Assembly (NCBI RefSeq): GCF_014805685.1
Contig: NC_060909.1
Span: 9,544,792-9,608,791 of the forward strand
DNA from: Silurus meridionalis
Taxonomy: Eukaryota > Chordata > Actinopteri > Siluriformes > Siluridae
Length of the DNA: 64,000 nucleotides
Reading direction: 5' to 3'
Shown here in pieces: positions 44,648-56,195 of the stretch (position 1 is its first letter; each line of letters opens with the position of its first letter). The translations under genes and the position numbers were made by a program. The notes below the pieces were generated by a model. The model had not been told where the DNA came from. It saw nothing but the letters and a program-made list of their open reading frames with translations, and searched no databases.

Positions 44648-45699
44648 CACCCTCCTCCCTCCTCCCAGACTGTGGAACATCTGAAAGCAGATGTCTTCCT
44701 TATTCCCCTCCTTCCTGATTACATTTTCCCGAATAAATTCTTGTGGTAAAAGAGCAAGAATTTATTTGATCATCTGTTCAGATAACAAGCACACTCCTGC
44801 ATAAGCAATAACCAAAGTTTAACCCTGTCAACTTTCCCCAATACACCACTGTCACATGATTAGCTGCTTGGTAATGTATGATTGTTAATTAAACACCAAT
44901 GTTTAAAAAAGAAATTGTCTAAAACTACAATCAATCTTGTGCACATACAAAGGTACATACTGCATTAGTATGGGAGTAACATACCCCAATATTTAAAATG
45001 TAAGTGCTACATATAAAACCAAGTTACAAACATGACAGTGGACACAAGTGCATCTAAATGTCATTTTCCTTAACTTTTCCGGGTCCATGTTTAAAACAAA
45101 CAACAAAGTTATCATTGTGCTGCCAGTACATTTGTATAGCGCAATCCTAATATCGGTGTTCCACACAGTGAAACGAATGAATGCAGTGTATTAGACTCTG
45201 GTCATGATTCGCTACATAAAGAGAGAACGGTTGGAGTTTGGGGCGGGGCTAGCATTCATACATTTGCATTTGAGCTCAAGGAAATGAACCAAAACTCAAC
45301 CACTGTTCATCTGAATTTTTGCATGTCTCACAAAAGTCTCCTCCGATACTGCTAACCTTGATCATTTAACATGAAAATTTCCAATTCAAAAATTGGATGC
45401 ATGGAAGTATGCCAGTTTGTGAGTTGAAAATCCAGACTGTCTTATTACAATGGATTCAGGTGCTTCTTTGAGAAGTTCACGAGCAGTTCAATAACACCGT
45501 GGAAGCTGCAGTTCTTTACTGCACTGTTCAAAGATCTCCCACATCTGACAGCACTCAGCAAGCCAATAATCCCACTCTTCTCCAGAACAATCCCTGATCA
45601 AAACATCAAATAAAAAGTGCTTCTTTCCCTATCTCCCTTCTTCCATCACAAAAAAAAAAAAAAATCACTTACTAGATGGTATTAGAAAAACTGGCAAAA
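44648..45699. other. Unique DNA with GC box and octamer
   Basis: No gene. GGGGCGGGGC (45240-45249) is a GC box, and ATTTGCAT (45262-45269) is an inverted POU octamer 12 bases away. An A run lies at 45651-45664. Confidence 0.35.
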
Positions 45700-46170
45700 G
45701 CATCATTACCACTGGGACTGCAGGGAAGAACAGGCCAGAAAGATTACTGTCGGTTTGCGTCGGTTTTCTCTGCAACTAAGCCTGGAGTTAGGATTGCAGT
45801 ATTATTGATAAGACGGCACTCTCTGGACTAGAGGGGCCGGACGGGAGCAATCCTCAGAAGTGCACTTTCATGTCCGTGTGTGTAGCAGAACAAAGTGAGG
45901 ATTAGCGTGGTAACTTTGATCGGCAGGGCTGGAGGTGGAGGTGCTGTGTGGTGAAAGTCCTGCGGGATATCTACGCCCAGGCGGAGAAAGGGGTTTGGGT
46001 CGAGGTGGCGCATTTAAGTCCTCGGAGATCGTGAGATCCAGACCATGAAGTCCACGAAGACTACAAGTTCCTTCCTGAACCGTGTGACTGACAACGATAA
46101 TGACAAGGACTATCAAAGTGTGGGAACTGAGGTACATTCTCACAGGAAACACATACCTGGTTAGAATAAA
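45700..46170. other. GC-rich CpG-bearing segment of unknown nature
   Basis: This is markedly richer in GC and CpG than its surroundings. On the minus strand a 94-residue ORF (45868-46152) contains LRGLHGLDLTISEDL and PPRPKPLSPPGRR. On the plus strand a short ORF (46045-46161) reads MKSTKTTSSFLNRV and runs past a possible GT donor at 46131-46132. No family is recognised. It could be a first exon with CpG-rich promoter, or an unrecognised GC-rich repeat. I cannot decide from one sequence. Confidence 0.35.
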
Positions 46171-46429
46171 AGATTTGACTCAAGAAGGAAAGGATAGATA
46201 AGTTTCTGATTGTTCCTTGCTTTCAGAGTGCTAGTGCTTTGTACCTTGATATGTTCAAAATGTTGAATGTTTCATTCCACCAGGCGGTTCATAAGTAGAT
46301 TACTATTCGTAATTCGTTTTGTTACAGCAGTCAATAAAGCGTCCAATGCAAACATGGTTCATTTGTATTTCAATTGATGTCCTGTCCCCATTAACTTATA
46401 GCTCTAATGCATTCAGCTACATTAGTGAA
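46171..46429. other. Unique AT-rich DNA
   Basis: Nothing recognised. Confidence 0.4.
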
Positions 46430-46690
46430 TAGACCTCGCCGGATTAATCACAAGTTCATTGGAATAATTTGCTTTCCTGCTGCCTAATCGAATCGCTGAC
46501 ATCGGTAATAAGGGCAAATCTCACCTGTCTGCCCCGCATCCCTCACAAACAAGCAAGATGGATTCAAAACCTCACCAAGTACTTTCTTTTCATTATTCTC
46601 TACCAAGCAGCATTTTTTTCCCATCGATTTTTGACACACAAACATAAAAAAAGCGATTTCTGACCACGATTTGAGAGCTCCAGAGCTCTT
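46430..46690. promoter_or_regulatory. Candidate conserved non-coding block
   Basis: Repeat-free and balanced, with GGATTAATCAC (Otx/Pitx-like GGATTA plus TAATC) at 46440-46450 and GCTGACATCGG-type sequence. ORF 46469-46663 has no domain. Low confidence. Confidence 0.28.
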
Positions 46691-48299
46691 AGTCCTTGTC
46701 TTTGTCTTTATGTCACATGACTTTAGGTATTTATTTATTTATTTATTTTTAACACTTGCATGCAAGTTGGGACTTGCACTTAGTGCCCCTTATCAGCTTT
46801 ACTTGGAATGAGTGTTATAATGAATGGCTTTTATGTCTGGAGAATAAAACCTCTAAATAGGATGCTCGCGCATTATTTATTTAGAACTAATTAATTGAAG
46901 TAGACCTGTATTGGATTCACGAAGGTGGGGGGCTACAGTTGCCCTCGTTAGCTCACAGACAAGAACCCTATAGCTTGTAAAGGCCGTCCTTAAGTGTGTT
47001 GGAGGTGAAATGGAAAAGTTTAAAGGCAAAAAGGTAAGGAGAAAGTGCAGTTCCCAGTGTTTTTTAAAACCTGTTTTGGCTTTCAAATGAATGCAGAGAT
47101 ACTTAAGAATGTCATACAAAAGTCAGATCCATTGTAATAGCCTTGGATAAAAGAGGATTCCTCAAGGATAGACATTTTAAGGAATTAGATGAAGAAGTGC
47201 TTAAAGTAAGAACTGCCTTGAAGGCCCATTTTTATCAAACATCTCACACTAATGTTAAAGTTAGGCATCAAATTCATAATAAAAAGCTAAATCAAAATCA
47301 ATGAGAAAAGCAATCATGTAGGTGGTGAAAAAAGCAGCTAAATGTAGTTTACAAACAAGTAAGACTAGATGAAGCACAGTCAGCTACAAAGTCTACATTT
47401 AGCAGTCATACAGTCCTTGAGAAATTCCTAATGTTATTTTTGGCATGCTAAATAAACCTAATTTCAAGCTAAATAAACTTAAAGAAAAGTCAGATCGCAT
47501 CAAAAATTCCATGAATAGTGACGTAAAATACTGCCCTCAGAGACACCGGATGCACATCACTATCCAATCCTACTCTATTCTACTTAACTCTAGAACTCTA
47601 CACAACAGTGACACATACAAGTTTCGTAGATGGCACTAAGACTGGGGTTAAAAATAAGAAATAAACCTCAAAGACTTTGCTGTAGACATTGTATACATGC
47701 CATCTGTAGGCTATATACACACTCCATTTCAGAAGCATTGATTTCAGCTGAGCCTCACCAATGTATTTTTTAAAACAATTGGTACTGTACAACCTTGCAT
47801 ATTCGTGCAGGTGTATTGTTTTGTACAATTTCTGGAATAATTTTTTTTTTTTATGTTGTTAGCAGAGGCTAGAAAAATAGCACTGAGGCTGAAAATGACA
47901 TTTTTGGACTGTGCATGACACAGGAGCATTTAAGCGCATTGTGACATATTCAATGACTTACAAAAAACAACAGTTACTCTTAGTTTAACTAGATTCATTT
48001 AAATGTAATTACTATTTCAATTGCAAAAATACGTAAGTATACAACTCTATTTGATACACTGTTCATATGATGTAACATACTGTATTTATATAACCAACAT
48101 AGCAATTCATATTTTCTTTCTTTACACAGCACTGGCTGTAAAACCAGACTTGAAAAAAAAGGTCAATTAAGGTCAAATCGGTCCATCATTACCAACCTCA
48201 ATGTAGTATTATTCTCACAGTTTTCCAAATATTACATGTCAAATATAAGATCTTCCTGAGATGATGCATCCAGTTAATGCCATTATCACCTCCCTGTGT
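46691..48299. other. Unique AT-rich DNA
   Basis: No gene. A (TTTA)n run lies at 46731-46748. ORFs at 46877-47119, 47445-47639 and 47598-47929 show no domain. Confidence 0.4.
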
Positions 48300-48720
48300 G
48301 CCAAAACTCATGCCACGGTAGTGACTTAGCTCTTTAAGTTCGTGATTATGACTAAACAGGTCCTGTCCATGGCTCTTTACTGATAGCCGAGCTCTAATGG
48401 CGCTTATAATGGCTGACTCGCTGAGGCAGACAGCAGTGTTTTATGCGTTATGGTCATGTCCGTGGAACGGCTTGGGCCTGGAAGGGACTGTGTCTAGAAT
48501 AAATAGTTCTCGGTATTGTTGTGCACACAGCCATACAGGACATGACTGCGAATAACTAGACCCACGCCGCCCTTGTGTCCAGCTCTTTATTCATAGCAGC
48601 GTATTTTCCTACTGCAGCCTTATACATTATCATCAACTACCTGAAGTGAGTGATTATTGCAGCAGAGCTGAACAAAATCAAGGCTGTAATCCAACATTTC
48701 CCAGCAAGCCAGTGCATTAA
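48300..48720. promoter_or_regulatory. Candidate conserved non-coding block
   Basis: About 420 bases without repeats, balanced GC and scattered CpGs (48305-48585). It is one of the most unique-looking stretches in the window and has no open reading frame of note, which favours a regulatory over a coding role. Words such as TTTATTCATAGC and GAGTGATTATTGC are compatible with homeodomain or SOX binding. Confidence 0.35.
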
Positions 48721-50369
48721 ATTGGTGTAATATATCTGTTTCCAATTTGTCTTACTTTTATAATTATCTTTATAATATCCTACACCCTGTTTAGAATTTC
48801 GGTAGCTGTGAAATCAATGTGAGTTTGAAGCTGCTACCAATCACCAGTTTTGGATTCCAAAAAATGAATTGTTTTGTTTCTGGAACAATTTTTGCTGCTA
48901 AAAAACAACTCTTTTTTTTTTGGCAGAAAGGTATGGAACAGTGAAAGATTAGGCACTGATTATGGAAAAGTCACAGCACTTAACTGGTAAAAGACAATTT
49001 CTATTCTAATGGATATTATTACATATAAAGATATGTATTTTTTTTAAATACGTTTTTGTTTAAATACGTTACAAAATAATTTTTAATGTAAATTAAGTTA
49101 ATTAAAGTTTTGTCAAGGTTAAATTGATATGCTATTTTAAATCATTGTTTCTACTTAAACAAATACCTATATGTTAAATTTTTTAGCTACAACAAATATG
49201 AAATTGAGGCTTGTGAGGAAACAGTTGCTTATTTAACATATAATAAAATGGATAAAAAGTATGACATGATTAAAAATTGCCTGCATTGGCAAGTTTTACC
49301 GAGACATGAGGTATAAAACAATGGGTTTGCTGGATGTGCCTCCACTACAATTCAGGGCTCATTACACCATCCTGTCATTATGTATTTTTTCCACAACTGC
49401 ACACCTTAATGCATAATATCCTATTCTATAATATGTGGTTGTTTTGTGAGATGAAAGTTAACTACAACAGAGAGCTCTTCCACACTTGATAGTAAACTAT
49501 GTAACTCTGACATCTTTAGTAACTTGAAGAACTTCTTACCTTTTGGTGCACATTGGAGTTTTTGCATCTGGAACGATTTCTACCATTTAAATTATGTTTT
49601 TTTACATGGCATCACCATTTCTTAAACTGTTAAACTCATTCATGGTTATGCAGGCTTCTATTTACATCTGCTTGACCAAAATGTTCTAGTTACAACCAGG
49701 GAGCAATCAGGGATCCCTGAATGAGGGTCCCTGGTGGGTTTAATCATCTATAAACATGAAGAATACATGATGCATGTCTATTTAGTAAAAGTGAAATGTT
49801 CTCGATTAATATTCCACCATTTCTTTTAATGGTTTCATTAGCTGTATAGGAAATTAAAAGATTTGTGTCTGAATACATTTCTTTTATGTAGATTCTCTAT
49901 AGCTTTTAGGAACTCTTTAAAACTTTTCATTCTCTTAGAAGTTACACAAAAAGTACTAACCATATTTGCAATATAGCAAATGATTATCACGAGACTGAGC
50001 TAAAGTTTGATTATTGAATACACGTGCCAATTGTGTCAAAAGTGTGTGTGTGTATATGTGTGTATATTTATTGCCTTGGGTTTTCAGGGGTGGGGTGCAT
50101 CTTAAATGGTTTGTCCCAGGCCCAGGCAATATTTACTTCAGTCCATCTTCTAGCCAAACAACTACTAGTGTAAAATAGTTGTTCCTCTCTCAGGATGACC
50201 TACCACAGTTGCTTCAGAGAAATCTTTCTTTCAGTTCACAGCAATCACAACTTAATGGCTATGTAAACCGCTACACTGAGCAGGACACAGACTCACTGTT
50301 TCCTAACAGCACGCTGAATCTCCTGCAGTGCTGAGTATTTCGATCCTTCTTAATCTGATATATATATTT
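48721..50369. other. Unique AT-rich DNA
   Basis: No gene. A T run lies at 48911-48920. A short GGGATCCCTGAATGAGGGTCCCTGG-like near-palindromic patch lies at 49710-49735. Confidence 0.4.
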
Positions 50370-50409
50370 AATCCTGAACCATATATATATATATATATGG
50401 TTCAGGATT
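50370..50409. repeat. 40-bp perfect palindrome
   Basis: AATCCTGAACC (50370-50380), nine AT units, then GGTTCAGGATT (50399-50409). The whole 40 bases equal their reverse complement. The arms are non-repetitive sequence, not only AT, so this is more than a microsatellite. Confidence 0.97.
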
Positions 50410-51275
50410 CAAGACAAAGAAATAAAAAATCCTGATATTAACAAAACTGAAAACTACCTTGTGTCTTGTGTTTTTTTGTTTTTTTTTGCTCTGTCCATGG
50501 AATCTCACCAGAAGGTGTATTTAGGGTTTTCCATGTTTGCTGTTGATTATAATCTCTGTGTGGGTGCGTGTTGATATTCTGTGGTTTTGCTCCTTTTCCC
50601 CCCCTGGGCCATGACACAGTGTGTGTGGTATCTTTTCAGACCCTTCAGACAACAGCTCCCATTGTAAAAAGCAACTATAGCTCATAACCCGCCAATCAGC
50701 AATGTGTGTTCCCTTTGTTTTAAAACCAGTCGACCATCTCACCTCCCTCTGCCACGTTTTACTCTAACATCCATCACAATAATGGCTATATTTGAGGATA
50801 ACTCTGCGTGAAAGACATAGAGACATATACACACACACACACACAAACCACTACACACCCGTATGGATATAGGAAGCACTCCAAAGCTGTAAAAAGTGCA
50901 ATTAATAATCACAAGCTCACATGATGTAATAGTTAAGTGTTTGGTAGTGTTTTTACACATGGATACAGATGTAGAAGGAAGTAAATGCAACAAGCTTCAG
51001 TGAGAGATGGGCCAGGAGCATCCTGGTCTTAATAAATCAATCAGTGGTAAAAATGAATACATCTAGAATCTTCATAGAATTCAGTTCTGTGAAAATACAC
51101 ACACAAAAAAAATTACGCTTTAAATAACGTTTGTTTTTATTTCATGCCACACATGCTTCACCATCTGACACTAATACAAAGACATCCCAGTTCAGTACAA
51201 ACTGATTTTTTCCCCCTTTCTTTAATAAAAAAGAAAACACAGGATGGAGGACCGAAATGGGAGGGGCCTCTCTTG

Positions 51276-51276
<1 letters not shown>
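50410..51276. other. Unique non-coding DNA
   Basis: No gene. There is a short (CA)n at 50829-50845. Minus ORFs at 50521-50742 and 50739-50993 have no domain. Confidence 0.4.

Positions 51277-51304
<28 letters not shown>
51277..51304. repeat. (CT)n microsatellite
   Basis: About 14 CT units. Confidence 0.96.
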
Positions 51305-51307
<3 letters not shown>

Positions 51308-51518
51308 CTCCCTCACTCTTTCTCATCTAATGAGATGTATTAATGACAGTAGACCTTAATTCAAGCCATGCATTATTCATCATAATTGATTATCCTGCTT
51401 TGAAGGAATATCGTTTTTTTCTTTTGCCCAAAAAATGATCCCATTAGCAAGAGTTTAATCCAAATCAAAGCTGTCAAAACATGCAGGTTTCAGAATCCCG
51501 CCCTTATACACTGACACA

Positions 51519-51519
<1 letters not shown>

Positions 51520-51590
<71 letters not shown>
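51520..51590. repeat. (CA)n microsatellite
   Basis: About 35 pure CA units. Confidence 0.98.
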
Positions 51591-51592
<2 letters not shown>

Positions 51593-51599
51593 CTTAGGC

Positions 51600-51920
51600 T
51601 GTCATACGGCCCTCAAATGAATCACTTCCCTACATTTAGATGTGACGTTTCATTCATAATTTTCCTTCCGTAAAGTGGCAGGCAGTCCCTCCCCACCACT
51701 CTTACCAAATTCTGATCCATTTTTCACCTCAAAATAGCTCGAGGGAGATTTTAGCAAAATCAATTTTGAAGATAGATTTTCAGCGCCGCACCTTCAATTC
51801 ATCTTAAATATCAGTTTTAATCGCAGCGTTTCATTCGGATCACTTTCCATTCCAAGGAGAATGGGCCTCGGTGTGAATCTAATCGCCTGCAGGAAACTGG
51901 CATTAGAACTCCAGTATAAA
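51600..51920. promoter_or_regulatory. Candidate conserved non-coding block
   Basis: Repeat-free, balanced, with several CpGs (51785-51870). It has motif-dense text including TTGAAGATAGATTTTCAG and TGTGAATCTAATCGCC (TAATC homeodomain core). No ORF. One of the better regulatory candidates. Confidence 0.35.
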
Positions 51921-52072
51921 GAGCTTAAAGAAACAGAACAAATTTGTGGCTTATCAACCAAATTTCTGAATTAGATCTCCAGCTCCTGTAATGAGAAAAC
52001 ATGTTTTCATGAATGTGTTTATTTGGGACCAAATGAACACCAAAATATGCTGACTTTCTGACACAAGTCCAA

Positions 52073-52074
<2 letters not shown>

Positions 52075-52157
<83 letters not shown>
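52075..52157. repeat. (TA)n microsatellite
   Basis: About 41 TA units, one of the longest TA tracts in the window. Confidence 0.98.
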
Positions 52158-52160
<3 letters not shown>

Positions 52161-52675
52161 CTCTTACAAATGAAATACACAGTAGTTTTACTATAATGTT
52201 AGAATAATACCATCTCAATTGTTCTCTATAAGAATGTATTGCTATTAATATCTGAACAGACACTACTTTACCATGTATGCATTGTTGTAACCTAAGATAA
52301 ATAAAGAACATCTGTTAAATATAACACACTAACTGTTATGAATGGAAAATTTTGTATGTGAAATTATTTTCATGTTTGAATTTTTAACCATTTTTATTAA
52401 GGTATGATCTCATGATAAAGCCAAAATACATTCTATTGACCAAAAAAAAAAAAAACATCTTTAATATAAAGTTTTCTATAAGAAGATTTTATTTTCACAT
52501 TCATGGAAGGAGTTTCACTGCTTTATAACAGAGGTAAATGTGTATCTTTTTATATATTAAGCCATGGGAAAAAGGCCATGAGAAAGCCTTAAGTACAGAG
52601 AAACTTTTTGGGTTTCCCCCCAAAAAACATAATTTTGCCTATATATGTAAGTGTTAACAGGGATTTAGTTGTTTC
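52158..52675. other. Unique AT-rich DNA
   Basis: No gene. An A run lies at 52442-52455. Confidence 0.4.
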
Positions 52676-52966
52676 ATGGATAAAAAGTAACCCTAAAAAA
52701 ACCCTTTCTTTCGGCTTCTCCCATTAGGGGTCGCCACAGCGGATGATCCGCATGTTCGATTTGGCACGTTTTTACACTGGATGCCCTTCCTAACGCAACC
52801 CTCCCCATTTATCCGGGCTTGGGACCGGCACTAAGAGTGCACAGACTTGTGCAACCCTAATGGCTGGGGTTGGTATCCTGACCGGGAATTGAACCCAGGC
52901 CGCAGCAGTTAAAGCGCTGCATCCTAACCACTAGACCACCAGGGAACCCTAAATGGATAAAAAGTA
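52676..52966 (-). repeat. Young tRNA-Glu-type SINE with perfect target duplication
   Basis: The SINE occupies 52690-52952 on the minus strand. Its head (52950 down to about 52877) reads TCCCTGGTGGTCTAGTGGTT and ends in GGTTCAATTCCCGGTCAGG, close to vertebrate tRNA-Glu. The A box is at 52926-52938 and the B box at 52885-52895, forming an internal RNA polymerase III promoter. The body (52868-52745) matches the 5' leader of the RTE-like LINE at 6908-7032. The 3' end (GCTGTGGCGACCCCTAATGG, then GAGAAGCCGAAAGAAAG) corresponds to the LINE 3' end. The 14 bases ATGGATAAAAAGTA flank it exactly at 52676-52689 and 52953-52966. Confidence 0.93.
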
Positions 52967-53059
52967 CTATGACTAGAAAGTAAAACACTACAGGAAGTAC
53001 GAAGTAGGAAAAGTTTTGGGCAAGTAAAATTTACTTTGTGACATAAAATTATCCTTTTG

Positions 53060-53252
53060 CTGATTATGTTTGCTTTTACAGCACATTTATGGCATTTTAC
53101 TCAGCGTGACTAACATTACATTTCTATATGAATTTGGGCAGGTAAGGGTTAAGAGCTTTAATCAGGGGCCAAGCAGTAGCATGTTATGGGTTTTGAACTC
53201 GTACTCTTCCGTTCAGAATTCCAACATCCACTTAACCGCTGAGCCACCACTT
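53060..53252 (-). repeat. Second tRNA-like SINE relic
   Basis: The minus strand starts GTGGTGGCTCAGCGGTTAAG (53250 down), an A-box-like head, with B-box-like GAGTTCAAAAC at 53190-53200, then GCTTGGCCCCTGATTAAAGC and TCTTAACCCTTACC. It differs from the tRNA-Glu SINE and matches another common fish repeat pattern (GTGGTAGCTCAGTGGTTAAG...). The far end (53075-53110) is degraded. Confidence 0.6.
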
Positions 53253-54180
53253 CCTTCCTGAGCTACCAAGTTTCTGTAATATGGCATTAACAAGTAAGGA
53301 ACAAAACACTTTGAATTAGTGTTTATATAACATACAGCATGTTGTCCTTATTACTTTGTAAATCATTAAATGTTGCATTTATATTTAATAGTGTCTAATA
53401 GTTTATTTTGTCTTGCTTTGATATCATGTTGTAATCCTAGGCCATGTTTTTTCTACCCACAATCCTCCCCACTTTCCATTACTTTTATTGAATCTTACAC
53501 GTGCTAGTTTTTAACAATGCAACCCACGGCACAAATACACTCTAGGTGATCAATACCGGTTAAGAGGTATGTGTGTGTGTATGTGTGTAATAACCGTGTG
53601 ATTAATGTGTTTTAAAGTCAGGCTTTATTTACTACTCTCCATCTCTGTCCTTTGTTTGGCTGTGGTGTTTTAGATCATTCAGAAATTGATTGATACACAC
53701 AGTAATCAGAGGGGGGGAGCGATCGAAAGGAAACTAATGTTTCCTTGTTCATCAAACTGCACTGTGTGGAAATTACAGGTTTAGAGTGACCTTTGACCAA
53801 CTCAGCGTGGACATATTGTCCATCAGAGATTATTATATTTATCTTGGTTAACTGCTACCTTCATATTTTTACCATCTCTGGGGAAAAGTGCACCAAAATA
53901 AAAAATAAATGGTCTAAAGTCTACCAGCTAGACCTGGGTCAGATATCATTGACTCTTTTTAACAAAGGTATTAACTAAACTATAAAACTGTTATAAAGTC
54001 AAATTACTTTTTTTTTTTTTTTTTATCTGTTACATAACTAAGTAGTTTTCCAATGACTTAGTACTGCTCTTCAATGAGGTGGTATCATAGTAAAAACATT
54101 TAAACAAATGCATCCTAATCTAGACAGATTCTTAGAAAGACCCAGCTCTGGGCAGTAAACTAAACCCAGTAACTGACATT
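53253..54180. other. Unique non-coding DNA
   Basis: No gene. A T run lies at 54008-54024. A G run with AGCGATCGAAAGG lies at 53711-53730. Confidence 0.4.
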
Positions 54181-54700
54181 TATTCCTAAATCACAAAGTT
54201 GAAGCTCGCCTTAATATGTCAGTTGCAGCTCAGAATGTCTATCTTGCATGTTACGGTTAATTCCACCCCAGATCACATCATTACAGCTGATAGTGTTGTG
54301 TTTACACCACGGTCATTTTCAACCTTCTTGACTGATATGAAGTGCAATGGCCTGAAATTACAACTGCATTGTTTGCTGGTAGATTTGTGACTCGAGTGCC
54401 TGTCATTCTGTCCAAGCTGGCAATTCTGATAAATAAGAATTGAATTTAGTAGCAGCTGTGACATGTTGATTGATCAAAAAGCTCATGGCTAAAGCGTCCC
54501 TTCTCTCCAATCTTATTTATCCTTCGTCAAACGGTTTCAAAATCAATACTGGCCTTGTATACAAGCATCTCTGCTACAGGCACTGGAGAGACGCGAGGCG
54601 CGGCTGGAAAAAGAAAAACACCTGCTCTCTGGCTGATGGTTACTCATTTTTCCTGTCAGCTACATTTGAGGACTAAATAATTATTGTGGATATGGTTGGA
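54181..54700. promoter_or_regulatory. Candidate conserved non-coding block
   Basis: About 500 bases with no simple repeat. The base mix is balanced, with several words shared by enhancer-type elements (TTGATTGATC at 54467-54476, TACAGCTGATAG E-box near 54283-54294). ORFs on both strands at 54199-54676 look like chance openings in sequence that lacks stops. Confidence 0.3.
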
Positions 54701-55749
54701 GGCCAGGTGGGGATTATTGTGTGATCCATTCAGATAGCTAGTCAGTGCTTAGAGAGACCTCAAAGCAGATTGATTATGCTATTGGAGTGATTCATCAGAG
54801 ACCCAAGAAGATAACTTAGAATATGGACTCACTGGGTGTCACATGATTAGATAGCTTTTCTTTTTTTTACTGCAATAAACATTTAATATATAATGGTCAT
54901 TATAGAAATGAACAATTTATTTTGTTAAATCTGTTTTGTTTACAAATATTCTGAATATCAATATAACTATACATTATTTAGAATTATCACTAGTTTTATT
55001 TATTTATTTATTTATTTATTTACATTTAAATGAAAGTCACATTCTAAGTATCACATTACTATTATTATTGTTATTGTTATTATTATCATTATTATAATTA
55101 TTATATATTTTACTATACTGTAGTTCAGTAATAAAACACTTTGTCCATCCATTTTTGCTAGTTTCACAACAACATGGAGTGAATTTGTTTCAAAGGACGT
55201 CAAGAAAACAAACACAAAAAGATTCTGAATCACTTATTGAATATAAAAGAGCAGGACTTTCTATGAATAAAAAAAAAAAAAAAAAAAAAAAAGAAAAGAG
55301 ATAAACTGTGTAGACATTTTTTTCATGATGATTCTCTTTGTAAGCTCCCATTTATGTTTCCATATGAAATTTACCCTTTCAAATACACATCCTGACTTAA
55401 AAGAATATATATTATACATCTAAAAAATTTTGGGTGCTCAAAGTCTGAGGTCAGTGAAAATTCATTTGGTTATTTGAACAAGAGGTTTTGGAATCCTGTC
55501 ACTAATCCCATTGAAACTTTGTGAAAAATGGATTTTGGAAGTTGAGGTTTTGATTTCACTTCCAGACCACTCCTCTTGACAATTTCTTTCTAAACACCAT
55601 TTGCACTAAATGGATAACATCAAACACAATTTTCAGCTCTCTGCCTGAGTATTTGCTATAGCCTGCGTAATAAATTGTAATCAACTGTGTTTGTAGGAAA
55701 GACAGTTTGGGAATCGCGTGTGTTATCCTTGCTCTTTTTTTTTTTTTTT
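54701..55749. other. Unique AT-rich DNA
   Basis: No gene. It holds a (TTTA)n run at 55002-55021, an ATT-rich patch at 55060-55105, an A run at 55269-55292 and a T run at 55734-55750. Confidence 0.45.
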
Positions 55750-55750
55750 T

Positions 55751-56070
55751 GCCAGAACAATAATGTCACCAAGTTGGAAGACATGCTGATGTAATTCTGT
55801 CATGGTCATGCATGCTCATAGTCAGAAGTAGCTGGTAGTGCAGCCTTCCAGACCTGTCAATCAAACAGCAGTAGCCCTTTTTGCCCTCCCTGTTGGGGGT
55901 GGCTCCCAGAAGCTGGCCTGCATTAGACCCTGCGGTGAAATGGAGTGGGGATGGGGTTGATGTATAAATATAATGGATGGGCCTGTCCAAAACTGAATAG
56001 CTGTCATCAGTTTAGTGCTAATAGAGGCCTCATGTCCAGTGTTGACAGGCTGACATGGAGACACATTTCC
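55751..56070. promoter_or_regulatory. Candidate conserved element with Pbx/Meis site
   Basis: Repeat-free block with a perfect Pbx/Meis composite TGTCAATCA at 55855-55863, GGTCATGCATGCTCAT palindromic sequence at 55804-55819, and a balanced base mix throughout. Minus ORFs at 55766-56064 have no domain. I consider this the strongest enhancer candidate here. Confidence 0.38.
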
Positions 56071-56160
56071 ATGTTTGAATAGATGTTCATATTGACCCTG
56101 TGCTCCACACGGAACTTCATAAGCACACTCCGAAGCAAGCTAAGGATACACATAGGGATA

Positions 56161-56163
56161 TTT

Positions 56164-56194
<31 letters not shown>

Positions 56195-56195
56195 T
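56161..56195. repeat. (CTT)n triplet repeat
   Basis: About 11 TTC/CTT units. ORFs giving poly-Leu, poly-Ser and poly-Arg are repeat translations. Confidence 0.97.

Noticed and set aside
52877..52950. Functional tRNA-Glu gene
   Set aside because: The tRNA-like sequence is fused to a SINE body and flanked by a target duplication. The anticodon arm and acceptor pairing are altered, and there is no terminator at the end of the tRNA part.
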